DNA of 64,000 bases from Maricaulis sp017643475. GTDB taxonomy: Bacteria; Pseudomonadota; Alphaproteobacteria; Caulobacterales; Maricaulaceae. The stretch covers positions 744,001 to 808,000 of the forward strand of contig NZ_CP138920.1 in NCBI RefSeq assembly GCF_047123815.1, written 5' to 3'. Made by a program: the position numbers and the translations under genes. This document shows, piece by piece, positions 42,928 to 49,452 of the stretch (positions are counted from its first letter, which is position 1; every line of letters begins with the position of its first letter). Below the pieces are notes generated by a model. The model worked only from the letters and a program-made list of their open reading frames with translations, made no database searches and was not told the DNA's origin.

Positions 42928-44286
42928 ATGTCCCAGACCCAGCCCGCCGCCGGTTTCGAGCTTGATCTTGCTGCCATCCAGTCGCGGATCGAGGCGGCAA
43001 TCGACTGGGCCCGCGCCGAGGCGCTGAGCGTCGATTTCGGGCTCCAGCTTGTGCTGGTCGGGGCCGCGATGCTGCTGGCCTTTGCAACCAAGCGTCAGAC
43101 TATGGCGGTTTTTGCGCGTATCTTCCACATTGACGCTCTGCAGCGTTTCAAGCGCCAGGCCGTGCGTTTCATCCAGCCCATCGCCGGGCCGGCCATGGCG
43201 TGGATCCTGTTGTCAGCCGCGCTTGCCGTGCTCGATAGCACGACCGGCTTCGACGTCTATCTCCTGCGATCCGCAAGCAATCTCATGGGCGCCTGGGCGG
43301 CGATCCGCCTGCTCTCCAGCTTCATCTCAGAGCCTTTCTGGTCACGCACGGTCGCGCTGATCGCCTGGACACTCGCGGCGCTGAACATTCTGGGCTGGCT
43401 GGACCCGACAGCTTTGTTCCTGGACGGGCTGGGCTTCTCCCTTGGGGCGGACACAGAGGGCAATGACCGGCGCATTTCTGCCCTCACCGTCATCCGGGCC
43501 GCGATCGTGCTGGCGGTGTTCTACTGGGTGGCGAGCTTTCTCTCCCGCCTGCTGTCAACGCGTGTCGAGCACCTGCCCAGCCTCAACCCATCGGCGCGCA
43601 TCCTGATCACCAAGGCGGCCCAGATCGTCCTGATGGCCACAGCAGGCCTGATGGCCCTGTCTGCGCTGGGTATCAATCTCTCTGCCCTGGCGATCTTTGG
43701 TGGCGCCATTGGTCTGGGCATCGGTTTTGGCCTGCAGAAGATTTTTTCCAACCTCGTTTCCGGCGTGATCCTTCTGCTCGACCGCTCGATCAAGCCGGGC
43801 GATGTGGTCACGGTGGATGAGACCTATGGCAAGGTCTCGACCCTGGGCATGCGCTTTGCCTCGGTAAAGACACGCGACGGGCACGAACACCTGATCCCGA
43901 ACGAGGAATTTATCACCTCGAAAGTCATCAACTGGTCCTATTCCGACCCGTCTGTCCGCATCAAGCGAACCATTGGTATCAGTTACAACAGCGATGTGCG
44001 CCTCGCCCGGGAGCTTGTGGTCAAGGCTGCAGAAAGCGTCGCACGTGTCGCGGCGTCGCCCGCCACTCGCTGCCACCTGATCGGTTTCGGTGACAACAGC
44101 GTAGACCTGCAGATCCGCTTCTGGATCCTCGATCCGGAGAACGGCGTCTATAACGTCACATCCGAAGTCCTGCTGGCGATCTGGGATACCTTCCAGGAAC
44201 ACGGTATCGAATTCCCCTTCCCACAGCGCGATGTTCATCTGGTTGGCAGCGATACGATCAAGGTGGAAATGGCCAATCCCGATTAA
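42928..44286 (+). CDS. Mechanosensitive channel, MscS family
   Basis: The 452-residue protein has about five membrane helices before the MscS core. The pore helix region reads AIFGGAIGLGIGFGLQKIFS followed by NLVSGVILLLDRSIKPGDVV, the family hallmark. The beta and C-terminal domains include GHEHLIPNEEFITSKVINW and EHGIEFPFPQRDVHL. It should open under membrane tension and release solutes on osmotic downshock. A clear ribosome site (CAGGAGA) precedes the start. The gene is separate from the moxR operon by 59 bases. Confidence 0.93.
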   Translation: MSQTQPAAGFELDLAAIQSRIEAAIDWARAEALSVDFGLQLVLVGAAMLLAFATKRQTMAVFARIFHIDALQRFKRQAVRFIQPIAGPAMAWILLSAALAVLDSTTGFDVYLLRSASNLMGAWAAIRLLSSFISEPFWSRTVALIAWTLAALNILGWLDPTALFLDGLGFSLGADTEGNDRRISALTVIRAAIVLAVFYWVASFLSRLLSTRVEHLPSLNPSARILITKAAQIVLMATAGLMALSALGINLSALAIFGGAIGLGIGFGLQKIFSNLVSGVILLLDRSIKPGDVVTVDETYGKVSTLGMRFASVKTRDGHEHLIPNEEFITSKVINWSYSDPSVRIKRTIGISYNSDVRLARELVVKAAESVARVAASPATRCHLIGFGDNSVDLQIRFWILDPENGVYNVTSEVLLAIWDTFQEHGIEFPFPQRDVHLVGSDTIKVEMANPD

Positions 44287-44384
44287 TGCCCAAATGGAAT
44301 TAATAACAATCCAGCAGGCCGATTAATCCCGCGCCTGCCACTCCCTACATTGCCCTCAACACAGCAATACAAGGGAGCTTGCAA

Positions 44385-45083
44385 ATGATTGAGAAACGCT
44401 CTTTCGACAGCCTCGGCCATTTCCAGAATGGCTGGCTGAATGCCAAACACCACTTCTCCTTCGGGGGGTATTTCGACAAGTCCCGCCTCGGCTGGGGCGC
44501 GCTGCGCGTATGGAATGATGACGAGATCCAGCCGGGTGAAGGCTTCGCGCCCCACCCGCACCGCGACATGGAAATCATCACCTATGTGCGCAATGGCGCC
44601 ATCACCCACCGCGATAATCTGGGTAATGAAGGCCGCACGGAAGCGGGCGATGTCCAGGTCATGTCGGCCGGGTCCGGCATCACGCACTCCGAGTTCAATC
44701 GCGAGGACGAGCTGACGCGGATCTTCCAGATCTGGATCGTGCCGGAAACCGAGGGCGGCGAGCCGCGCTGGGATGCGATGGAGTTCCCCAAGGCCGACCG
44801 CGCCGGTGACTTCATCGTCCTTGCGTCGGGCAATCCCGAGCGCGATGGGGGGCTGATGATCCGCCAGGACGCCAGGGTCCTGGGCGCCACCCTGACAAGG
44901 GGTCAAAGCGTTCGCCACCCCCTGCCCCAGAACCGCCAGGCCTATCTGGTTCTGGCCGAGGGCAAGGCCAAAGTCGGTAATGTCGAGCTGGATGCGCGCG
45001 ACGGCGCCGCCATCCGTGATATCGGCGAGATCACCATCACCGCCCTGGAAGATACGGAAATCGTCCTGGTTGAGACAAACTAG
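44385..45083 (+). CDS. Pirin-family bicupin protein
   Basis: Starting at ATG 44385 after AAGGGAG, the 232-residue protein resembles the YhhW branch of pirins, which can act as quercetin dioxygenases. The N-terminal cupin motif is APHPHRDMEIITYVRNGAIT with metal-binding His residues, then GDVQVMSAGSGITHSEFN. The C-terminal cupin lacks obvious metal ligands. Upstream (44297-44326) two ATTAAT words flank a spacer, but no adjacent regulator is encoded. The real substrate is unknown. Confidence 0.9.
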   Translation: MIEKRSFDSLGHFQNGWLNAKHHFSFGGYFDKSRLGWGALRVWNDDEIQPGEGFAPHPHRDMEIITYVRNGAITHRDNLGNEGRTEAGDVQVMSAGSGITHSEFNREDELTRIFQIWIVPETEGGEPRWDAMEFPKADRAGDFIVLASGNPERDGGLMIRQDARVLGATLTRGQSVRHPLPQNRQAYLVLAEGKAKVGNVELDARDGAAIRDIGEITITALEDTEIVLVETN

Positions 45084-45151
45084 TCAGCCGGTTTCACACT
45101 TCTGAAACGCCTATCGGCGAAGTCTGCGCAATAGAACTCCTGGAGATCATC

Positions 45152-45352
45152 ATGCGCCGGCTTCGCCTCTTTCTTCTGACCCTGTTGATTGCACCCTCGC
45201 TGAGCGGTTGCCTGGCTATCGGCGCTGCAGCCCTGGTCACCGATGTCGCGGTTGGAACCGCCGGCACAGTTGTCGGTACGGCTGGAAAGGTCGGCGGTGC
45301 GGCGGTCGGCGCTGTCCTTCCGGGCGGCAATGATGACGAGGATGAGGACTAG
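45152..45352 (+). CDS. Small lipoprotein
   Basis: This 66-residue protein starts with a lipoprotein signal (RLRLFLLTLLIAPSLSGC) with a lipobox Cys at about residue 20. The rest is a hydrophobic Gly/Ala/Val-rich repeat-like stretch (AGTVVGTAGKVGGAAVGAV) and an acidic end (NDDEDED). The Gly-rich region could insert in the membrane. It resembles other short lipoproteins of this lineage but I do not recognise a named family. Ribosome site CTGGAGA. Confidence 0.7.
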   Translation: MRRLRLFLLTLLIAPSLSGCLAIGAAALVTDVAVGTAGTVVGTAGKVGGAAVGAVLPGGNDDEDED

Positions 45353-45468
45353 ACCCTCGCTCGCTCGAAATCCTTGCGAAAAGCCCGAGTGTAACGTGAC
45401 AGGCCGGCGTAACCTCTGTTAGCCTTCCCCACGAGGGACGCGGGCTATCAGCGTAAGGAGATACCCCC

Positions 45469-45975
45469 ATGATGCGCACTATGACTGCCGTACTGGCAGG
45501 ATCACTGATGATTTCGGGCGCGGCACTGGCCGACGAACCGGTCACCATCGCTCCGATTTCCTTTGGCGAGGAATTGATGGAGAAGGCGGACGAGTATGGC
45601 GAACGCGAGTTCGGCCGTCTGGCTCGCTATTTGGAGCGTCAGCTTGAGAACCGCCTGGAAGGCCTGGAAATGGCTGATGGGACAGTTCTGCAAGTGACGA
45701 TCGTGGATGCCGATCCGAACCGCCCGACGATGGAACAGATGCGGGACACGCCTGGCCTGTCGATGGCCAGCATCAGCTTGGGTGGGGCCGAGCTTGAAGC
45801 AGTCCTCGTCAGCGCCGATGGAGACGTGCTCGAACGGTTCGAGTATTCGCGCCGCTCGCACAATATCCGTGACGTGATCGGGGCGTCGACATGGAGCGAT
45901 GCACGCCGCACCATGCAGGGCTTTGCCCGACAGATCGGTGAGACGGTCGCAGAACGCTCAGGCGCAGACAGCTAG
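45469..45975 (+). CDS. Secreted protein of unknown function, possibly DUF3016-like
   Basis: This 168-residue protein has a signal peptide (TMTAVLAGSLMISGAALA). The mature part shows FGEELMEKADEYGEREFGRL, LERQLENRLEGLEMADGTVL and VTIVDADPNRPT, then a block like VSADGDVLERFEYSRRSHNI. The beta-strand then acidic-loop pattern recalls DUF3016, but the match is not certain. Ribosome site GTAAGGAG. A textbook terminator follows. The neighbour upstream is a small lipoprotein on the same strand, 116 bases away. Confidence 0.68.
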   Translation: MMRTMTAVLAGSLMISGAALADEPVTIAPISFGEELMEKADEYGEREFGRLARYLERQLENRLEGLEMADGTVLQVTIVDADPNRPTMEQMRDTPGLSMASISLGGAELEAVLVSADGDVLERFEYSRRSHNIRDVIGASTWSDARRTMQGFARQIGETVAERSGADS

Positions 45976-45998
45976 ATCGTCGAAAGCTTGCAATCACG

Positions 45999-46028
45999 GA
46001 AGGGCCGGTTTTCCGGCCCTTCTTTTTT
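45999..46028 (+). terminator. Rho-independent terminator
   Basis: GAAGGGCCGG (45999-46008) and CCGGCCCTTC (46013-46022) form a perfect 10-bp stem with a 4-base loop, then six T. It ends the secreted-protein transcript, just before the convergent queE. Confidence 0.92.
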
Positions 46029-46051
46029 GCGCGCTTGTAAGGTCGTCGGGC

Positions 46052-46684
46052 TCAGGGCGCGCCGATCCATTTATGGGTTTGCAGGCTGAGTGACCATTTG
46101 GGGTGTTCCAGACAGTATTCGAACGCTGCCTGGGCATTGCCCATCATGTCATCACCATCCATGGGCTGAAGCAGGAAACGCTCGAACTGCCAGTCCTCGA
46201 ACTGAGACGGATCCAGCTCCGGTTGCGGGAAGACAAGTTTGAGCTCGCTGCCGCTGCGCTGGACGACGGTGGAATTACCCTTTGGCGAAATTGTCAGCCA
46301 GTCGATTCCGGCGGGCGCTGTGATCGTGCCATTGCTCTCTACGGCGATCTCGAAACCGGCCGCATGGATTGCATCGATCAATGGCGGATCGAGCTGCAAC
46401 AGCGGCTCACCACCTGTAAACACAACCAGCGGCTTGCCACCGCCAGGCCAGTGTCCTCGTGCCGCTTCGGCCAAGGCTTTCGGCGTCGTGAACTTGCCGC
46501 CGCCGGGACCATCTGTGCCGATAAAGTCAGTGTCGCAGAAATTGCAAACCGCCTCAGCGCGGTCTCGTTCCAGACCGTTCCACAGATTACAGCCGGCGAA
46601 GCGGATAAACACCGCTGGGCGTCCGGTTTGGCCGCCTTCGCCCTGCACGGTCAGGAACATTTCCTTGACGGAATAGGTCGTCAT
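46052..46684 (-). CDS. queE: 7-carboxy-7-deazaguanine synthase
   Basis: QueE is a radical-SAM enzyme of queuosine synthesis; it turns carboxytetrahydropterin into carboxydeazaguanine. The 210-residue protein has MFLTVQGEGGQTGRPAVFIR and the cluster motif FAGCNLWNGLERDRAEAVCN then FCDTDF. The three Cys follow a C-x14-C-x2-C pattern instead of the classic C-x3-C-x2-C; this variant is known in some QueE proteins. GGEPLLQLD is also present. Its start overlaps the end of queC by ATGA (46681-46684). Confidence 0.93.
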   Translation of the reverse strand: MTTYSVKEMFLTVQGEGGQTGRPAVFIRFAGCNLWNGLERDRAEAVCNFCDTDFIGTDGPGGGKFTTPKALAEAARGHWPGGGKPLVVFTGGEPLLQLDPPLIDAIHAAGFEIAVESNGTITAPAGIDWLTISPKGNSTVVQRSGSELKLVFPQPELDPSQFEDWQFERFLLQPMDGDDMMGNAQAAFEYCLEHPKWSLSLQTHKWIGAP

Positions 46685-47400
46685 GCCGCCCCCTTTTCGC
46701 GCCAGGCCTGCCAGCCCTTTTCGCGCAGTTCACACGCCGGGCAGGCACCGCAGCCATATCCCCAGTCATGCAATCGAGACCGGTCGCCCGTGTAACAGGT
46801 GTGAGTGCGCGAGCGGATCAGTTCGACCAGGGCATCGCCGCCCAGTTCATACGCCAGCGCCCAGGTTTCCCCCTTGTCCAGGAACATCAGCGGCGTTGCG
46901 ATCTCGATCGTCTCGTCCAGCCCCAGCGAAATGGCGTTCTGCAGGGCGCTCAGCGTGTCCTGGCGGCAATCCGGATAACCGGAATAATCCGTCTCGCACA
47001 TGCCGCCGACCATGGTGCCGTGACCACGGCGATATGCGAGCGCCGACGCAATGGTCAGGAAAACAAGATTGCGGCCCGGTACAAAGGTCGAGGGCAGACC
47101 GTTTTCCTGCATCTCGATTGCACGGTCAGCCGTCAACGCGCTCTCGGCCAGGGCGCCATAACCGGCTATATCCACCGTATGGTCCTCGCCCAATCTCGCT
47201 TTCCACGCCGCAGACTGCTGCGCCATTGCCGCGCGGACATCCAGACGCGCCTGCATCTCCACATCATGGCGCTGGCCATAGTAGAAGCCGAGCGTCTCAA
47301 CATGATCAAAACGTTCCAGGGCCCAGGCCAGGCAGGTCGCTGAATCCTGCCCGCCGGAGAACAGGACCAGTGCCGATTTGTCTTGCGTCTTTTCAGTCAT
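46681..47400 (-). CDS. queC: 7-cyano-7-deazaguanine synthase
   Basis: QueC makes preQ0 from carboxydeazaguanine and ammonia with ATP, the step after QueE. The 239-residue protein has the PP-loop SGGQDSATCLAW (residues about 15-26) and the zinc Cys set TCYTGDRSRLHDWGYGCGAC then PACELREKGW. The pair queC-queE is coupled. No queD or queF is in the window; they would lie elsewhere. QueC is first in the operon on the minus strand, diverging from cutA. Confidence 0.95.
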   Translation of the reverse strand: MTEKTQDKSALVLFSGGQDSATCLAWALERFDHVETLGFYYGQRHDVEMQARLDVRAAMAQQSAAWKARLGEDHTVDIAGYGALAESALTADRAIEMQENGLPSTFVPGRNLVFLTIASALAYRRGHGTMVGGMCETDYSGYPDCRQDTLSALQNAISLGLDETIEIATPLMFLDKGETWALAYELGGDALVELIRSRTHTCYTGDRSRLHDWGYGCGACPACELREKGWQAWREKGAA

Positions 47401-47435
47401 CAGCCGGTATATAAAGGCCCGCAGCGGAGATAGCC

Positions 47436-47774
47436 ATGAGCGTTGAACATCACTGGATCTATACCACCTGGCCGGATCTGGAAGCAGCCCGTTCCGCCGC
47501 GCGGCATCTGGTCGATGAACGCCTGTGCGGCTGTGCCAATATCCTGCCAGGCGTGGAATCCTTCTATCACTGGGAGGGCACTGTCCAGAACGATACCGAG
47601 ATCGTGGTCATCCTGAAAGCACCGGCGGGCAATGCCACGGCGCTGAACCAACGCATCGCCGAACTCCACCCCTACACGACGCCGTGCATCATTGCCCTGC
47701 CCGTGATCAGCGATGCCAGTGCCCCCGGATTCCTGGCCTGGCTGACGGAACAGGCCTCACCACGCGACGGATAA
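47436..47774 (+). CDS. cutA: Divalent-cation tolerance protein CutA
   Basis: The 112-residue trimeric protein shows TWPDLEAARSAARHLVDERL, CGCANILPGVESFYHWEGTV and ELHPYTTPCIIALPVI, the conserved CutA1 pattern. The name comes from copper tolerance in E. coli; the actual biochemical role remains unclear. It follows GGAGATAGCC and diverges from queC by 35 bases. Confidence 0.94.
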   Translation: MSVEHHWIYTTWPDLEAARSAARHLVDERLCGCANILPGVESFYHWEGTVQNDTEIVVILKAPAGNATALNQRIAELHPYTTPCIIALPVISDASAPGFLAWLTEQASPRDG

Positions 47775-47806
47775 TCCCACGCCATGCGTTGAAGGCAAGC
47801 GTGGGA
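47775..47806. other. Hairpin between cutA and the RED-repeat gene
   Basis: TCCCACGC (47775-47782) pairs with GCGTGGGA (47799-47806) around a 16-base loop, directly after the cutA stop. No T-run follows. It may be an RNA end-stabilising or weak terminator structure. Confidence 0.4.
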
Positions 47807-47826
47807 CCCTTGATGGAGACGCTGCC

Positions 47827-48138
47827 ATGATTGGACGCATTATTGCTGCAAGTATTCTCGTTGCCGGCATCAGCACCCCGGCCTTTGCCCATCCGCATGC
47901 CTCGGCCCGCCTAGTCAGGGATTGTGCGGAGGATGTGAGGGATCGGCGCGAGGACAGGCTCGACCGGCTGGAAGATATCGCCGACCGCCGGGAGGATCGC
48001 CGCGATGCACGGCGCTTCACGGGGCTTGGGGATTTGCTGGAGGATGTCGCGGATCGCGCTGAAGATCGCCGCGATCGCCGCGAGGACCGGCGTGACCGCC
48101 GCGAAGACCGCCGCGACGCGCGGTTCGGCTGTTACTAG
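47827..48138 (+). CDS. Secreted Arg/Asp/Glu repeat protein
   Basis: This 103-residue protein has a signal peptide (IIAASILVAGISTPAFA, cleavage before HPHAS) and a mature part of low-complexity heptad-like units built on DRREDR and RDARR. Charges alternate so that Asp/Glu and Arg are nearly balanced. Two Cys (VRDCAEDV and the C-terminal FGCY) could form a disulfide. No family is recognised. It may form a charged single helix or bind polyanions in the periplasm. Ribosome site TGGAGACG is good. Confidence 0.68.
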   Translation: MIGRIIAASILVAGISTPAFAHPHASARLVRDCAEDVRDRREDRLDRLEDIADRREDRRDARRFTGLGDLLEDVADRAEDRRDRREDRRDRREDRRDARFGCY

Positions 48139-48152
48139 ATGAGTGTCCGGAT

Positions 48153-48178
48153 TAGGCGCACCGCAACGGGTGCGCCTA
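48153..48178. terminator. Hairpin between convergent small genes
   Basis: TAGGCGCACC (48153-48162) pairs with GGTGCGCCTA (48169-48178) in a perfect 10-bp stem. It lies 14 bases after the RED-repeat stop and touches the end of the convergent membrane gene, so it can serve both strands. No T-run. Confidence 0.55.
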
Positions 48179-48436
48179 GTCCTCTCGCCCGTCGACTTTC
48201 TTGAAAACCTCGTGAGCGGCCTCGTCATAACCGTCGCGCCGGGAAATGATCAGGATCGCCGCCAGGCCTCCACCGACAACAACCGACAGGAATGTACCCA
48301 GGCCGAGCGCGATCCAGCCATGCCGGCTCATGGTCATTTCCGGCAAAAGACCTGCGCCAGCCACTAGATAGGCAACTCCCATCAGGATGGCGATGACCAG
48401 GGCAATCAGTGAGAGAATGCTTGCCTTGCTTTTCAT
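48176..48436 (-). CDS. Small two-helix membrane protein (third gene of NsrR-linked block)
   Basis: Starting at ATG 48436 (ribosome site GGAGATATTC), this 86-residue protein has two membrane helices (ILSLIALVIAILMGVAYLVA and GWIALGLGTFLSVVVGGGLA) and a charged C-terminal tail (SRRDGYDEAAHEVFKKVDGR). I do not recognise the family. It follows the 35-residue gene by 14 bases and ends a run of three small membrane genes that diverge from the NsrR-type regulator. Confidence 0.65.
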   Translation of the reverse strand: MKSKASILSLIALVIAILMGVAYLVAGAGLLPEMTMSRHGWIALGLGTFLSVVVGGGLAAILIISRRDGYDEAAHEVFKKVDGRED

Positions 48437-48450
48437 GAATATCTCCGCGC

Positions 48451-48558
48451 CTAGAGGGTGACTGCCATGACCGCCCATATATACAGCGGGGCCGGAACCG
48501 CAATGGCGACAAAGAGCCACGGGGCCAGCGGTAAATAGCGTTCGAATTCGTTTTTCAT
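48451..48558 (-). CDS. 35-residue single-helix membrane protein
   Basis: A very short gene reading MKNEFERYLPLAPWLFVAIA followed by VPAPLYIWAVMAVTL. It starts just 1 base after the stop of the preceding small membrane gene, which supports a real, co-translated product. A charged N-terminus and one long hydrophobic helix suggest an inner-membrane microprotein, perhaps an oxidase or carrier subunit. No homologue is recognised. Normal gene callers could miss it. Confidence 0.55.
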   Translation of the reverse strand: MKNEFERYLPLAPWLFVAIAVPAPLYIWAVMAVTL

Positions 48559-48559
48559 C

Positions 48560-48793
48560 TCAGATCCCGTTGAAGACAGCCAACGCCAGAAGCGCCAGGA
48601 AAAGCGTACCCAACCCGATCGGAAAGGCCGCGCGGGCAGCCCGAATGATTTCGGTTTCCATACGGTCAGCCGGCGTGTGCCCGGCCCGGGCCGCGAAACG
48701 GAAATTCTCCCGTAACAGGCTCGCATAGGCGAAAAACCAGAACAGCGTGAACCCGCCCGCGAACAGCATGACTATCGTCATCAGGATTTGCAT
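48560..48793 (-). CDS. Small two-helix membrane protein (first gene of NsrR-linked block)
   Basis: From the ATG at 48793 (a GTG two codons upstream is possible) this protein has 77 residues: a first helix (ILMTIVMLFAGGFTLFWFFA), a basic loop (LLRENFRFAARAGHTPADRM) and a second helix (AAFPIGLGTLFLALLALAVF). The family is not recognised. It is the promoter-proximal gene of three that diverge from the Rrf2/NsrR regulator, whose candidate site lies 52-74 bases upstream. Confidence 0.65.
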   Translation of the reverse strand: MQILMTIVMLFAGGFTLFWFFAYASLLRENFRFAARAGHTPADRMETEIIRAARAAFPIGLGTLFLALLALAVFNGI

Positions 48794-48805
48794 ATCCACC
48801 CCATA

Positions 48806-48867
48806 ACTAATATTCTAATTACCGGTTTCAAATGTCGCGTGCAATACTAATATTTCATATGCATCTT
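48806..48867. promoter_or_regulatory. Candidate NsrR/Rrf2 operator region
   Basis: The AT-rich gap between the divergent genes holds ACTAATATT twice (48806-48814 and 48846-48854; 40 bases start to start). Overlapping the second copy, 48845-48867 read on the minus strand is AAGATGCATAT-G-AAATATTAGTA, whose first half fits the NsrR consensus half-site. It ends 13 bases before the regulator's ATG, consistent with autoregulation. Confidence 0.5.
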
Positions 48868-48880
48868 TAATGAGCTGACC

Positions 48881-49321
48881 ATGCGACTGACCCTGCACAC
48901 CGACTATGCCCTGCGATTACTGATGATGCTGGCAGCCCGCCCTGGCGCGCGCGTCACGGTTCCCGACATGGCCGAACGAAACCGGATTTCCCGCAATCAC
49001 CTGATGAAGGTCGCCCAGGCGCTGGTGAAGGCTGGCTATGTCAGGTCTATCCGGGGCAAGGGCGGTGGCCTGGAACTCGCCAGAGAGCCCAGCGAGATTT
49101 CCCTGGGCGAAGTCGTGCGCGAGATCGAGCCCGATTTCTCGTTTGCCGAATGCCATCCACCACGCACAAGCAATTGCTGCCTGCTCCCGGTTTGCGGCCT
49201 CAACGGAATACTCAGCGAAGCCGGTCGGGCCTTCCAGGCAGTCCTGGACCAGTACACGCTGGTCGATCTCTTGCTGGATCCGGCTCGGGCGCGAGATATC
49301 ATCGCCCTGCCCGCGGAATAG
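48881..49321 (+). CDS. NsrR-type Rrf2-family transcriptional regulator
   Basis: The 146-residue protein has an Rrf2 winged helix: MRLTLHTDYALRLLMMLAAR, DMAERNRISRNHLMKVAQAL and SIRGKGGGLELAREP. Cys91, Cys99/100 and Cys105 (in AECHPPRTSNCCLLPVC) fit the iron-sulfur ligands of NsrR, in which nitric oxide destroys the cluster and lifts repression. The subfamily ending (FQAVLDQYTLVDLL) also fits NsrR. It diverges from three small membrane genes. No known NO enzyme is adjacent, but the globin gene at 14539 carries a similar site. Confidence 0.88.
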   Translation: MRLTLHTDYALRLLMMLAARPGARVTVPDMAERNRISRNHLMKVAQALVKAGYVRSIRGKGGGLELAREPSEISLGEVVREIEPDFSFAECHPPRTSNCCLLPVCGLNGILSEAGRAFQAVLDQYTLVDLLLDPARARDIIALPAE

Positions 49322-49452
49322 AATTCAGGGCTTCCTTCCCTGAAAGCACAGGCGGCCGCACCAAAATGCTGCAGCGCACAAGTTAACGCTAGCACTCGCC
49401 AACCATCTTTGGCACGCTATGCTCCAGCACAAGGCCGGGAGGGCACGGATCG

